64,000 bases of DNA from Nostoc cf. commune SO-36 (GTDB lineage Bacteria > Cyanobacteriota > Cyanobacteriia > Cyanobacteriales > Nostocaceae), in NCBI RefSeq assembly GCF_023734775.1, contig NZ_AP025733.1, forward strand, positions 62,001 through 126,000, given 5' to 3'. Of this stretch, positions 1 to 8,000 are shown one piece after another; the first letter of the stretch is position 1, and each line of letters starts with the position of its first letter. Under the pieces are notes generated by a model. It worked only from the letters and a program-made list of their open reading frames with translations. It was not told where the DNA came from and ran no database searches. Position numbers and translations under genes: made by a program.

Positions 1-47
1 ATCTTCTGGGTCATCTTTGTCAAAATTTGTATTGCTGAGGGGGACTT

Positions 48-416
48 ATGGGTGAATCGAAACGCCGAAAGGCAATATTAGGCAATCACTATGGTTTGCC
101 TAATATTTTCAATGAAGTCCAATCAATGTGGACGCAGATTAATTTGTCGATCAAGCGAGTCAAAGATTCTGATAATGGATGTTTACTTGTTCAGTGTTCC
201 AACAACGACCGAGGATTTCATCAGGACACTATTGCCCAACTTCAGAAAGAAATAGAAAATTGGAAATGTGATTTGGATATTCCTATCTTGATCCAAGTTC
301 TCCCAAGGGGAGTTGAAAATTCAGAAACTAAACTTTTTGATGGGTTCGTTACCCTTTGGTGCAATTGTCCGGAATTTGAATTGTGGCGAGAAATATTTGA
401 AACTAAACGAGTTTAG
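48..416 (+). CDS. Hypothetical protein, 122 aa
   Basis: Complete small ORF starting with ATG a few bases after a purine-rich GAGGGGGA stretch that can act as ribosome binding site. The N-terminus reads MGESKRRK, followed by a LGNHYGL stretch. N-termini of this kind recur in many cyanobacterial proteins of unknown function. The rest is soluble and mildly acidic, with no membrane segment, signal peptide or catalytic motif that I recognise. It stands alone, 40 bp from the 3' end of the convergent helix-turn-helix gene. I cannot assign a function. That it is a real gene is supported by the start context and amino-acid composition. Confidence 0.6.
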   Translation: MGESKRRKAILGNHYGLPNIFNEVQSMWTQINLSIKRVKDSDNGCLLVQCSNNDRGFHQDTIAQLQKEIENWKCDLDIPILIQVLPRGVENSETKLFDGFVTLWCNCPEFELWREIFETKRV

Positions 417-457
417 TAAACTTTGTTGCATTAAATTATTGTTTCCTCGCTAGACCA

Positions 458-1399
458 TCATTTCTGTTGCCTCCACTCGATTTTGTACTCCCGTTCCACA
501 GTCGCCAGCAATTTTGCCTGCAACGAAGATAAATAAGGTTTAGCTTGTTTCCCCAAACCCTGCAACAGCCAATCAACAGAAGAGTCACGGCTGGCCACTT
601 GATGCAACTGCTGTAACCTCACACATAGCTGCTGCATAAAAAAGCAATCTTCATCAAGGAATTCCAGTGATTTCAGGTGTTCAATCTTCACGGTATAATC
701 GCCGTCCCAGGTCTGGAATGTACAACTGTATTCGCCAACATGAGTTACCACGCCCCAATAACCTGTTTTACCTCTCAAGTCTAGGTTCTCTTTGGGCAGA
801 AGGATGCATATTTCACCAATATGGTAAGGATTGGGTACTTTCGGACTTTCGCGTATTTTATCCACAACATCTTTCACTATGCGACCAGAAGGAATCTTAT
901 TCCCAGCTTGCTCTACTGCTTGTTGCCATACATCCGCTTGCACAGCCGGTTCCAACTCGGCTTTCGCCAAAAACCGTAGTTGTCGTTCGTTGGTCGGCAT
1001 TGGAATTTGCTGACCATTGGTCGGCAAAAACTTTTGAAGATTCTCGTAAACAGCAGTAGCCGAAATCTTCAAGTACGCTGCATCACGGCTGTAACCAAAC
1101 CGTTCGCGGCAGTATTCCTCAAAAGTTCGGTGCGTGGAACGGTATAGCCGTCTGTCTCTCAACTCCATCAGCGCCTGACCCGCTTCTAAAAATGCACGTT
1201 CTACACGGCGTTCCAATTGCAAGCGTAAGCTTTGTTCTTGGTCGGTCAACTCTTTTACTTCAACAGCCGTTACCGTGATAGTTGCTGAAGCTGGGTTATC
1301 CTGCCCAGAATTATTTTCCTTTGTAGAGTCGGTTGCTAGCTTTGCTTCCTCAGATGTCGCAGGGGTAATTTTCTTGCGTCTAGATGGTGGTTTGTTCAT
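458..1399 (-). CDS. Plasmid DNA-binding protein of HTH/ParB-like type
   Basis: Encodes 313 aa from the ATG at 1399. The frame is open further upstream, but this start has a strong GGAGG 7 nt before it. After a basic, Ser/Thr-rich tail, residues ~55-150 are helical, with the stretch FEEYCRERFGYSRDAAY around 93-108. That pattern (R...T..TFE.YC..R.G.SR..AY) is found in phage and plasmid proteins with a DUF3102- or ParB-like helix-turn-helix. The C-terminal half carries a small beta-rich module (GEICILLP to TGYWGVVTHVGEYSCTF). The likely role is DNA binding in replication, partition or transcription control of the plasmid. That role is inferred from family resemblance only. Confidence 0.6.
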   Translation of the reverse strand: MNKPPSRRKKITPATSEEAKLATDSTKENNSGQDNPASATITVTAVEVKELTDQEQSLRLQLERRVERAFLEAGQALMELRDRRLYRSTHRTFEEYCRERFGYSRDAAYLKISATAVYENLQKFLPTNGQQIPMPTNERQLRFLAKAELEPAVQADVWQQAVEQAGNKIPSGRIVKDVVDKIRESPKVPNPYHIGEICILLPKENLDLRGKTGYWGVVTHVGEYSCTFQTWDGDYTVKIEHLKSLEFLDEDCFFMQQLCVRLQQLHQVASRDSSVDWLLQGLGKQAKPYLSSLQAKLLATVEREYKIEWRQQK

Positions 1400-1647
1400 T
1401 GCCCCACCTCCAGGCTGACAGCAGTTGAACAAATATTGAATTGTGTCATCATGGGATATATGTTTTTTATCTATCCCCCCAACAATACGAAGGATGGGGT
1501 TTTTCATTGCTTTTTATATTTTGCGGCCTTAAAGCACTACCAAATATAAAACTCATTAAAAAATCTCATAGACCAATTATCAAAAAAACACCACACCAGA
1601 GTCACCACAACAATATACTGTTTGGGCGTATTCTAGAAAATACCCTC

Positions 1648-1980
1648 TTCAAGACATGGGTAAAACAACGGCTAATGCTTGATTATTTGACGGCGGGTAT
1701 TGTATTTTGGATGATTTTGTTTGGAGTCCAAGAGTCGTTGTTAGAATTTCGCCTGGGTTATCTCGGTCGTTACTGGTTTCTTGCGATTAGTGCTAGCTTA
1801 CTCCTGAGCTTTTTGCTCTCTGCCCCAATTATTATCACGCTAATCATTAAATTTGCAGTAGATCCATTCACTTTTCCACGTAATGTTATTCTTTGTGCTG
1901 TCGCTGAGGTAATCTTTGGTGTGATTCTTAGCTTTTCCCAAGGTTACAAGGGAACTAAAAATTTCAACTATACAATATAG
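1648..1980 (+). pseudogene. Truncated copy of the membrane-protein gene at 62556-63335
   Basis: The reading frame encodes about 90 residues that align without gaps to the N-terminal half of the protein at 62556-63335. Shared blocks include MLDY, QE..LEFRLGYLGRYW, DPF..P and AEVIFGVIL. The copy has two to three membrane segments. It then diverges at about 1945 and stops at 1980, so the last membrane segments and the charged coiled-coil tail are missing. The codon matching the intact gene's ATG is CTC here. Initiation would need the internal ATG at 1675. I read it as a decayed partial duplication, though a short membrane peptide could still be made. Confidence 0.6.
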
Positions 1981-2312
1981 TTATAATTTTATAGTAGCTA
2001 ATTATACCGTTACATTAGTTTTTATCAAGCAGATAATTATTACCAAAATAGTAGTTTTTTCTTCCAAGAGTATTGACATGTTATTGATTGTTGTATACTA
2101 TCAATATCTTGTAAATTCAGACTATTCTCAATAACACTGTAATATCAGCACTAAATTTTTTTTGAGCTATTTTCCATCTTTTGCTTGCATAAGGTCATAT
2201 CTGTTCTGTCCTTATTTAACAAGAGCTACGTAAAATAGAGGTAAATATTACAACTATTGAAGAAGAAAGTCAAATTCAGACTACGTACTTATTCACGTAA
2301 AGGACAAAAATT
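1981..2312. other. AT-rich spacer, no gene seen
   Basis: About 330 bp of AT-rich DNA between the decayed membrane gene and the methyltransferase fragment. No ORF of convincing composition, no clear hairpin and no repeat were seen. The AAAGGACAAAA at its end is a plausible ribosome binding site for the TTG-initiated fragment that follows, so the promoter of the original methyltransferase gene may survive here. Confidence 0.4.
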
Positions 2313-2510
2313 TTGAGCGACGGCAATAATAATTCAGTTAGTGTAGCTTACTTTGATAGCTTGCCACAAAAATTTTCTGAAGGAGATGCTGATGCGCTTT
2401 TAGCTTTTGGTCGCCATTTACATTGGGGTTATTGGTCTGACCCAATTGGGTATTCGGATATGAAGGGTTACAAAACTTTCAAAATATCGAGATGTCTAAA
2501 CGAGCATTAG
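2313..2510 (+). pseudogene. 5' fragment of a SAM-dependent methyltransferase gene
   Basis: TTG start with AGGA 7 nt upstream. The first ~45 residues contain VAYFDSLPQKFSEGDADAL and FGRHLHWGYWSDP. These resemble the N-terminus of a family of cyanobacterial SAM-dependent methyltransferases, where a YFDSL...HWGYW segment precedes the SAM-binding fold. The SAM-binding glycine-rich loop and everything after it are absent. At about 2450 the sequence becomes the interior of a filamentous-haemagglutinin gene in a different frame, so the methyltransferase is cut off. It is a non-functional remnant that may supply transcription and translation signals to the gene behind it. Confidence 0.55.
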
Positions 2511-4276
2511 TAGATGCTAGCGGCTCTGGAAATAGTGCCGTTAAACTAGTAGGAAAACAAATTTTTTTGACTGAAGGCTCGGTTGCGTTGATTCAAAATC
2601 AAGGCGCACAAACTGGAAGCGGTATAAATATACAGGCTTTAGATTTACTTCAATTAAGCGGTACTTCTGCGGATGGAATGATCCCTAGTGGAGTTGAAAT
2701 AGAAACTTTGGGAGGAAGTGTAGGTGATGTTGTAGTTTCAACTAAGCGTTTGAGCTTTGAAGATGGAGCAGCTATAAATAGCAAGACATTTACACAAGCA
2801 AGGGCTAGCAATATACTTCTAGATGCTTCTGAATCTATAGAAGTCAAAGGATTTTCTTTTATTAACCCTACCACTGCTAGCATTGCTAGTGGCATTGGCT
2901 CATATACTTTTAGTGCTGGCACAAGTGGGAATATTGCAATTAATACAGGTCAATTAACTGCTTTAAGTGGAGGTACTATAACATCTGGAACTTTTGGTAC
3001 TGGCACAGGTGGGGAATTGCTCATTAATGCGGCTCGTAGTGTTGAATTGAGTGGGTTTAATCCTATCCTTTCTTCCCCAAGTCAAATAGCTGTAGCAGCT
3101 TATAAATCTGGAAATTCCGGGAATTTGAAAGTCATCTCGCCTGAAATTAGATTAAACAACGGAGGCATTATTGCTTCTTATACTTTTTCCAGCGGTAATG
3201 CTGGAGATATCACAATTGAAGCCCCTAGTTTTCTAAGTATTACAACCCCTGTCAATACAAAAGATTTATCTTATGAATTTTTGTCTGGAATATCATCATA
3301 CGCAGTATCCCCTCCTGTATTAATACAACAAGTTTTAGGACTATCTTCAGAGGTAAGTGGAGCAGCTAGAAGCATAAAAATAAAAACTGAACGATTATCC
3401 CTATCTAAAGGTTCAATTACCGTAAGTAATTTAGGCACTGGTTCAGCGGGGAACGTAGATATTGATGCAAATATAGTTTCTCTGAAGAATAATTCTTCCA
3501 TTAGTGCTGCAACCGCATTGGCAGACGGAGGAAATATTTTTATACACGCAAACGATGTGCAATTATTTGACAGCATTATCAGTGCTAGTGCCAGTAATCC
3601 TGAGGCGGCTTATCGTCTTTTAGGTATCGACTTTCCCTACAACCTTGCCCCAGACGGTGCTGGCATTGGCGGAAATGTGACAATTGATACAAATACTCTG
3701 TTTTCTTTGGGAAATAGCACTATCACAGCTAACGCTTTTGGAGGACGCGGCGGAAATATCAGGATAAATGTTCGTGATGGGTTCCTTTTTTCTGAGAATA
3801 GCCTAGTTGAAGCCAGCTCTGAGTTGGGAATCAATGGCACAGTTCAAATCAATGGATTTGCTATTAATTCCAGGGGCATTAAAGCAGCACCAGAAGTCGT
3901 TCAGGAAACTCCTGAAATGGACTCCAACTGCCAGGGGCGATCAGGTGTAGCGGCAAGTGAATTAGTAATCAGTAGCAGAGGCGGTTTTCCATCTAGCTCT
4001 GACGAAATGCCAGAGAACATTTATGAACGGCAGAATAACTCTGTTCTAGTTGAGAAAAACATTTCGGAAGAACATAAGGCATCAGCAGTTGAACAAACCC
4101 TAGAAATCGTAGAAGCTAACACCTGGACAATAGGCTCTAATGGAAAAATTGTCCTGATAGCAGACCCTAATACAGCCACCCCCGTTGCTTCGGCATTGTC
4201 TGCCTCAAAATGTCGTCAGGAATTTTATACATCAGAAGTATCACCAACCATAAAAACAGTACAGAGAAATGATTAA
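2492..4276 (+). CDS. N-terminally truncated filamentous haemagglutinin-like exoprotein
   Basis: Encodes 594 aa of repetitive beta-helix sequence rich in G, S, T and N. Examples are TLGGSVGDVVVST, GTGTGGELLINAA and GNAGDITIEAPS, typical of the passenger part of cyanobacterial two-partner-secretion exoproteins. The frame continues upstream of the ATG (YEGLQNFQNIE), a segment normally internal to these proteins. The signal peptide and TPS secretion domain are therefore missing. The end (NCQGRSG...ELVISSRGGFP...W.I...GKIVLIADP...C) matches the usual C-terminus. It overlaps the CHAT gene by 8 nt, so the two were an operon. Without its export domain the product probably stays in the cytoplasm or is not made; a partner FhaC-type transporter is not in the window. 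Confidence 0.7.
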   Translation: MSKRALVDASGSGNSAVKLVGKQIFLTEGSVALIQNQGAQTGSGINIQALDLLQLSGTSADGMIPSGVEIETLGGSVGDVVVSTKRLSFEDGAAINSKTFTQARASNILLDASESIEVKGFSFINPTTASIASGIGSYTFSAGTSGNIAINTGQLTALSGGTITSGTFGTGTGGELLINAARSVELSGFNPILSSPSQIAVAAYKSGNSGNLKVISPEIRLNNGGIIASYTFSSGNAGDITIEAPSFLSITTPVNTKDLSYEFLSGISSYAVSPPVLIQQVLGLSSEVSGAARSIKIKTERLSLSKGSITVSNLGTGSAGNVDIDANIVSLKNNSSISAATALADGGNIFIHANDVQLFDSIISASASNPEAAYRLLGIDFPYNLAPDGAGIGGNVTIDTNTLFSLGNSTITANAFGGRGGNIRINVRDGFLFSENSLVEASSELGINGTVQINGFAINSRGIKAAPEVVQETPEMDSNCQGRSGVAASELVISSRGGFPSSSDEMPENIYERQNNSVLVEKNISEEHKASAVEQTLEIVEANTWTIGSNGKIVLIADPNTATPVASALSASKCRQEFYTSEVSPTIKTVQRND

Positions 4277-6782
4277 GTTCCAATACTGGTTCAAGTACTC
4301 GTTATTAGGAATTCTAGCTTTGTCAATAGTTGTAAGCCAACCTTCTATTACCCCCGCTCAAACTTCAAACAAAAAAGCACAACAACACAATCAAGCGCAA
4401 GTATTGACCCAGGAAGGTTATAAGCAATTAAATCTTGGTCAGGCAATTAAAGCTTTAGAAATTTGGGAAAAAGCTACGAGCATTTACCGTCAATTAGATA
4501 ATCAAGAGGAGATTAGTGGAAGCTTAATTGATGAGAGTATTGCATTACAAGCTTTAGGTGCAAATCTTCGTGCATGTCATACGCTCATTAAAGCCTTAAA
4601 GTTAGATAACAATGCTGGGATTTGTACTATTGCTCCGGCACAATCGACTGAATCTATAAAACAACTACTTTATACAGCTATTACGAAGCAAAAACCAATA
4701 CCAGTTTACTTATTAGGATGGCGTCATTTAGGAGAAGCCTTACGCCAAATAGGTAAGCTAGATGAATCAAAAATAGTTTTAAAAGAAACGCTCTCACTTA
4801 CCAAGCAAACCCCTTCGGCTGATATTAGCGGAATTTTGCTATCTTTAGGGAAAGTTGAGCAATCTCTTTACAAGCAAGCGCAAAATAGATTTTTTCAGAC
4901 AGAAGAACCCGTTTTTCAAAAAGAAATTGTTAATATAATTCAGGAGCATTCACTTAACTCCCTTGATGTTTATCAACAGGTGAGTAATATCCCAAATGCT
5001 CCAACCGGAGTAAAACTGCAAGCTCAATTATACCGTTTGAGCTTACTATTAGACTTTGATAATTGGTTAGCAGCAGAGTCCAATTCAGGCAATATACAGT
5101 TAAAAAATATTCGTACTAAAATTACTCATCAGATTCAGCCAGCAGCGACTCTAATTATAAATAATTCTTTGGCATTTTCTCAGATCCCAGCTAGTAATTC
5201 TATTTATGCCAAATTAAATTTTGCTAAAAGTTTAAATAAGATTGCAAGCAAACAATTACATTCACTAGCTATCGAATATGCTGAAGAAGCCTTGCAGACA
5301 GCTAAAAGACTGAATAATCCGCGATTAAAGTCAGATAGCTTCGGCACTCTAGGCAAGTTAAAACCAGAGCAATCACTTGCATATTTTCAGGCAGCTTTGA
5401 GCCAAGCTCAGTTAAGCCAATCATCGGATCTTGCTTATCAATGGCAGCAGCAGTTAGGGGATTTATACAAAAAACAAGGAAAATACGATACAGCCCTTCA
5501 CGCTTACAGTGCAGCAATTGATAATGTAACTAAAGTGCGTGATGATCTTTTGCCAAGCAATGCAGATTTACAATTCTCCTTCCAAGAAAAAGTGGAGCCT
5601 GTATATCGGGAGTATATGCGATTGCTCTTGGCATCTCCTAACCCTAATTTAAAACGAGTAATTCAGGTAAACGAACGGCTGCAAATCGCTCAATTAGAAA
5701 ATTTTCTTCAATGTGGCAAACTTGATATCATCCCTTTAAATGAAGTTAAAAACTTGCCAAACCCTCCAACAGTAGTTCACATTATTGATTTAGACAACAA
5801 CGTAGAAGTAATTGTCCAGTCCCCTGATGGCTCCTTTCACCACCATTCTGTTGACTCCAAACTAGTTAAAACTAGCGTCGATAATCTGTTAGAAATCTTA
5901 CAATCTTCTAGACTAGGTTCTATTAATAAGAATTTAATTATTTTGCCTTCTCAATCACTTTATGACTTGTTAATTGTACCCATAAAGACATCCTTACCTC
6001 CATCAGGGACACTAGTGCTTACTTTAGATACATCTTTCCAAAGCTTACCAATAGGTATGCTTCATGACGGCAAAGATTATTTACTCAAGCGCTACAGCAT
6101 TGCTCAAACTTTAGGTTCTAGGATTAGACCGCCTAAATTTTTACCCAAGGAACAGTTAAGAGCCTTAATTGCTGGACTATCTAAATTTAGTCCCAGCTTT
6201 AACGCTCTAAATGCTCCCGAAGGCTTAAAAGCCTTGCTAAGAGTAAAACAGGAGGTAGAAGATGTTAAAAAACAAACTACTTCTTCAACAGTCTTATTGA
6301 ATGAAAAGTTTACTAGCCAGGCGCTTGAGCAACAGTTAAGCACAAATCATTTTTCTATCCTTCATCTAACTACTCATGCTCAATTTAGTTCTGATGCCCA
6401 GAAAACAATGTTTTTTACTTGGAACAAACCAATTACTGTACTAGAGTTTGATAACTTACTAAAATTAAACGCTCAAACTAATGAAGATGGGATTGAACTA
6501 TTAGTTTTAAGTGCCTGTGAAACCGCTAAGGGTAATAAGAGGTCAGCATTGGGGATTGCTGGTGTGGCAGCACAAGCCGGTGCCAGAAGTACAGTGGCAA
6601 CTTTATGGAAGGTAGATGCTGACTCCACTGCTTTACTTATGGAAGAGTTTTACAAAAACTTGAAGTCCGGGACTCCTAAAGCAGAGGCATTACGTCAAGC
6701 ACAATTAAATTTAATGTCAAATTCTAAATACAGCCACCCTTATTTTTGGGCTTCGTTCTTACTCGTTGGTGGATGGCTGTGA
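4269..6782 (+). CDS. Secreted TPR-CHAT domain protein
   Basis: Encodes 837 aa. A signal peptide covers residues ~1-30 (hydrophobic LLGILALSIVVS, then PAQT). A helical TPR-like region follows from ~50 to 450. The C-terminal CHAT domain (caspase-HetF-associated, clan CD peptidase fold) spans ~530-837. The catalytic pair is visible: H703 in LTTHAQF and C750 in LSACETA. The typical end PYFWASFLLVGGWL is present, so the protease-like domain is complete. CHAT proteins with TPRs commonly sit beside haemagglutinin-like exoproteins in cyanobacteria, as here with an 8-nt overlap. The role is probably periplasmic or surface processing; the substrate is unknown. Confidence 0.85.
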   Translation: MIKFQYWFKYSLLGILALSIVVSQPSITPAQTSNKKAQQHNQAQVLTQEGYKQLNLGQAIKALEIWEKATSIYRQLDNQEEISGSLIDESIALQALGANLRACHTLIKALKLDNNAGICTIAPAQSTESIKQLLYTAITKQKPIPVYLLGWRHLGEALRQIGKLDESKIVLKETLSLTKQTPSADISGILLSLGKVEQSLYKQAQNRFFQTEEPVFQKEIVNIIQEHSLNSLDVYQQVSNIPNAPTGVKLQAQLYRLSLLLDFDNWLAAESNSGNIQLKNIRTKITHQIQPAATLIINNSLAFSQIPASNSIYAKLNFAKSLNKIASKQLHSLAIEYAEEALQTAKRLNNPRLKSDSFGTLGKLKPEQSLAYFQAALSQAQLSQSSDLAYQWQQQLGDLYKKQGKYDTALHAYSAAIDNVTKVRDDLLPSNADLQFSFQEKVEPVYREYMRLLLASPNPNLKRVIQVNERLQIAQLENFLQCGKLDIIPLNEVKNLPNPPTVVHIIDLDNNVEVIVQSPDGSFHHHSVDSKLVKTSVDNLLEILQSSRLGSINKNLIILPSQSLYDLLIVPIKTSLPPSGTLVLTLDTSFQSLPIGMLHDGKDYLLKRYSIAQTLGSRIRPPKFLPKEQLRALIAGLSKFSPSFNALNAPEGLKALLRVKQEVEDVKKQTTSSTVLLNEKFTSQALEQQLSTNHFSILHLTTHAQFSSDAQKTMFFTWNKPITVLEFDNLLKLNAQTNEDGIELLVLSACETAKGNKRSALGIAGVAAQAGARSTVATLWKVDADSTALLMEEFYKNLKSGTPKAEALRQAQLNLMSNSKYSHPYFWASFLLVGGWL

Positions 6783-6879
6783 GATTTTGTGCAATCACAA
6801 CCATAAGTTATCGATAATTTTAACAATTATATATTGGCAATCGGCAATGCCAACATCTGGTTGCTATCGTTGCCAACTT

Positions 6880-7905
6880 TTACCTATTGTGCCATTCTAC
6901 CAACTTTAGTCCTTGTTGCACTTTAGTTAATTCATCTGAGTTCCTAGTGCGTTTCGCCAATTCATTTGCCACCTGATAATTACGAAGCGCTTCATTTGGC
7001 AACCATGCTTCTAGATATCGATCTGCCAGTACTCGGTAAAGAGTGGGGTTTTGACTTCCTGCTGCCACTCGTGCTTTCAGCGTCTCAATTGATTCATTCA
7101 AAAGGCTTTTGGACATAAATACAGCATCTAAATCTAAAAAAGCAGCTTCGTCTGGAGGCAAGTTTAATTCATTGATCTGCTTTACTTTATATGCAATTTC
7201 TTTTTGGTCTTTTTCTGGCAAAACACTTATTACTAAAGGCTCCGAACTAATCAAAGAACCTCTCAGGTTGGCAATGACAGTAATTTTGTAGGTGTTGCCA
7301 AGTTGCAATTCTATTTGCTCTTTCGGGTATGCCAGTGTAGTCGTTTTCTGATCTACTGTTGCTTCCCAATAAAATTCGTAACCCTTTACAATTACTGTGT
7401 AATTAGTAGCGTTCGAGACAGCACTCCAAGATATTTGAGGCCGCGTACTTAACATTGAACTCCCGTAAGGGCTTATTAGGGTTGGTGCTTCTTTTTCCTC
7501 ACCTGCCCCCTTAGGGTTATAGCAATTACTCGGATTTAACCCCGTACATAGCTCCGCTATCTCTTGCGGCACTGTACACGTATCTGGCTCCTTGAACACG
7601 GTACTATGCTTCAGGTATACAAAATCTCCATTTAAGTAGCACAAAACCTTGACTGTAGCTCCCTTAACTGGATTAATCCGATCTCCTTGGCACAGTCGCC
7701 TTCCACTTGGCAAGTGGAGATCGCCTGAGCTAGAGACTCGACCTATAAACTTGCGACACCCACTTTTTACTACTGCTACTGATTGAGTCCGACTTCCTGC
7801 GCTGCTAATATCTGATAAAAGTAGTATTGATAGTAATATCGATACAAGCGCTGCAACTTGAAACTTGGAAACTTTTTTCTTCCTATGGTTGAGTAAAAAC
7901 TGCAT
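6880..7905 (-). CDS. Secreted protein with Fn3-like and TPR-like regions
   Basis: Encodes 341 aa. A basic N-terminus and hydrophobic stretch (residues ~18-35) make a signal peptide. Residues ~45-110 carry a cysteine-containing beta region with a GD-I-P-K motif, as in proteins that begin with a FecR-like fold. Residues ~145-235 (PTLISPYGS...PQISWSAVSNATNYTV) look like a fibronectin type III-like repeat. The last ~100 residues form helical TPR-like hairpins (ADRYLEAWLPNEALRNYQ). It converges on the CHAT gene, so it is a separate transcript. Similar proteins often accompany CHAT or haemagglutinin clusters in cyanobacteria, hinting at a cell-surface complex. No enzymatic motif was seen. Confidence 0.65.
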   Translation of the reverse strand: MQFLLNHRKKKVSKFQVAALVSILLSILLLSDISSAGSRTQSVAVVKSGCRKFIGRVSSSGDLHLPSGRRLCQGDRINPVKGATVKVLCYLNGDFVYLKHSTVFKEPDTCTVPQEIAELCTGLNPSNCYNPKGAGEEKEAPTLISPYGSSMLSTRPQISWSAVSNATNYTVIVKGYEFYWEATVDQKTTTLAYPKEQIELQLGNTYKITVIANLRGSLISSEPLVISVLPEKDQKEIAYKVKQINELNLPPDEAAFLDLDAVFMSKSLLNESIETLKARVAAGSQNPTLYRVLADRYLEAWLPNEALRNYQVANELAKRTRNSDELTKVQQGLKLVEWHNR

Positions 7906-8000
7906 TAAAAGTTTTTATGTAGTTACTTGCCTTTTATTAGCATACATAAGTTTGATAACTAAACAAATATCTAGAGTCTATAACTTTCCCACAATGCACT

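Noticed and set aside
667-1059. 130-codon ORF antisense to the HTH-type protein gene
   Set aside because: Fully overlapped by a better-supported gene with a strong ribosome binding site on the other strand.
1441-1647. 5' extension of the decayed membrane-protein frame
   Set aside because: These codons run antisense over the start and promoter side of the HTH-type gene and have no counterpart in the intact paralogue.
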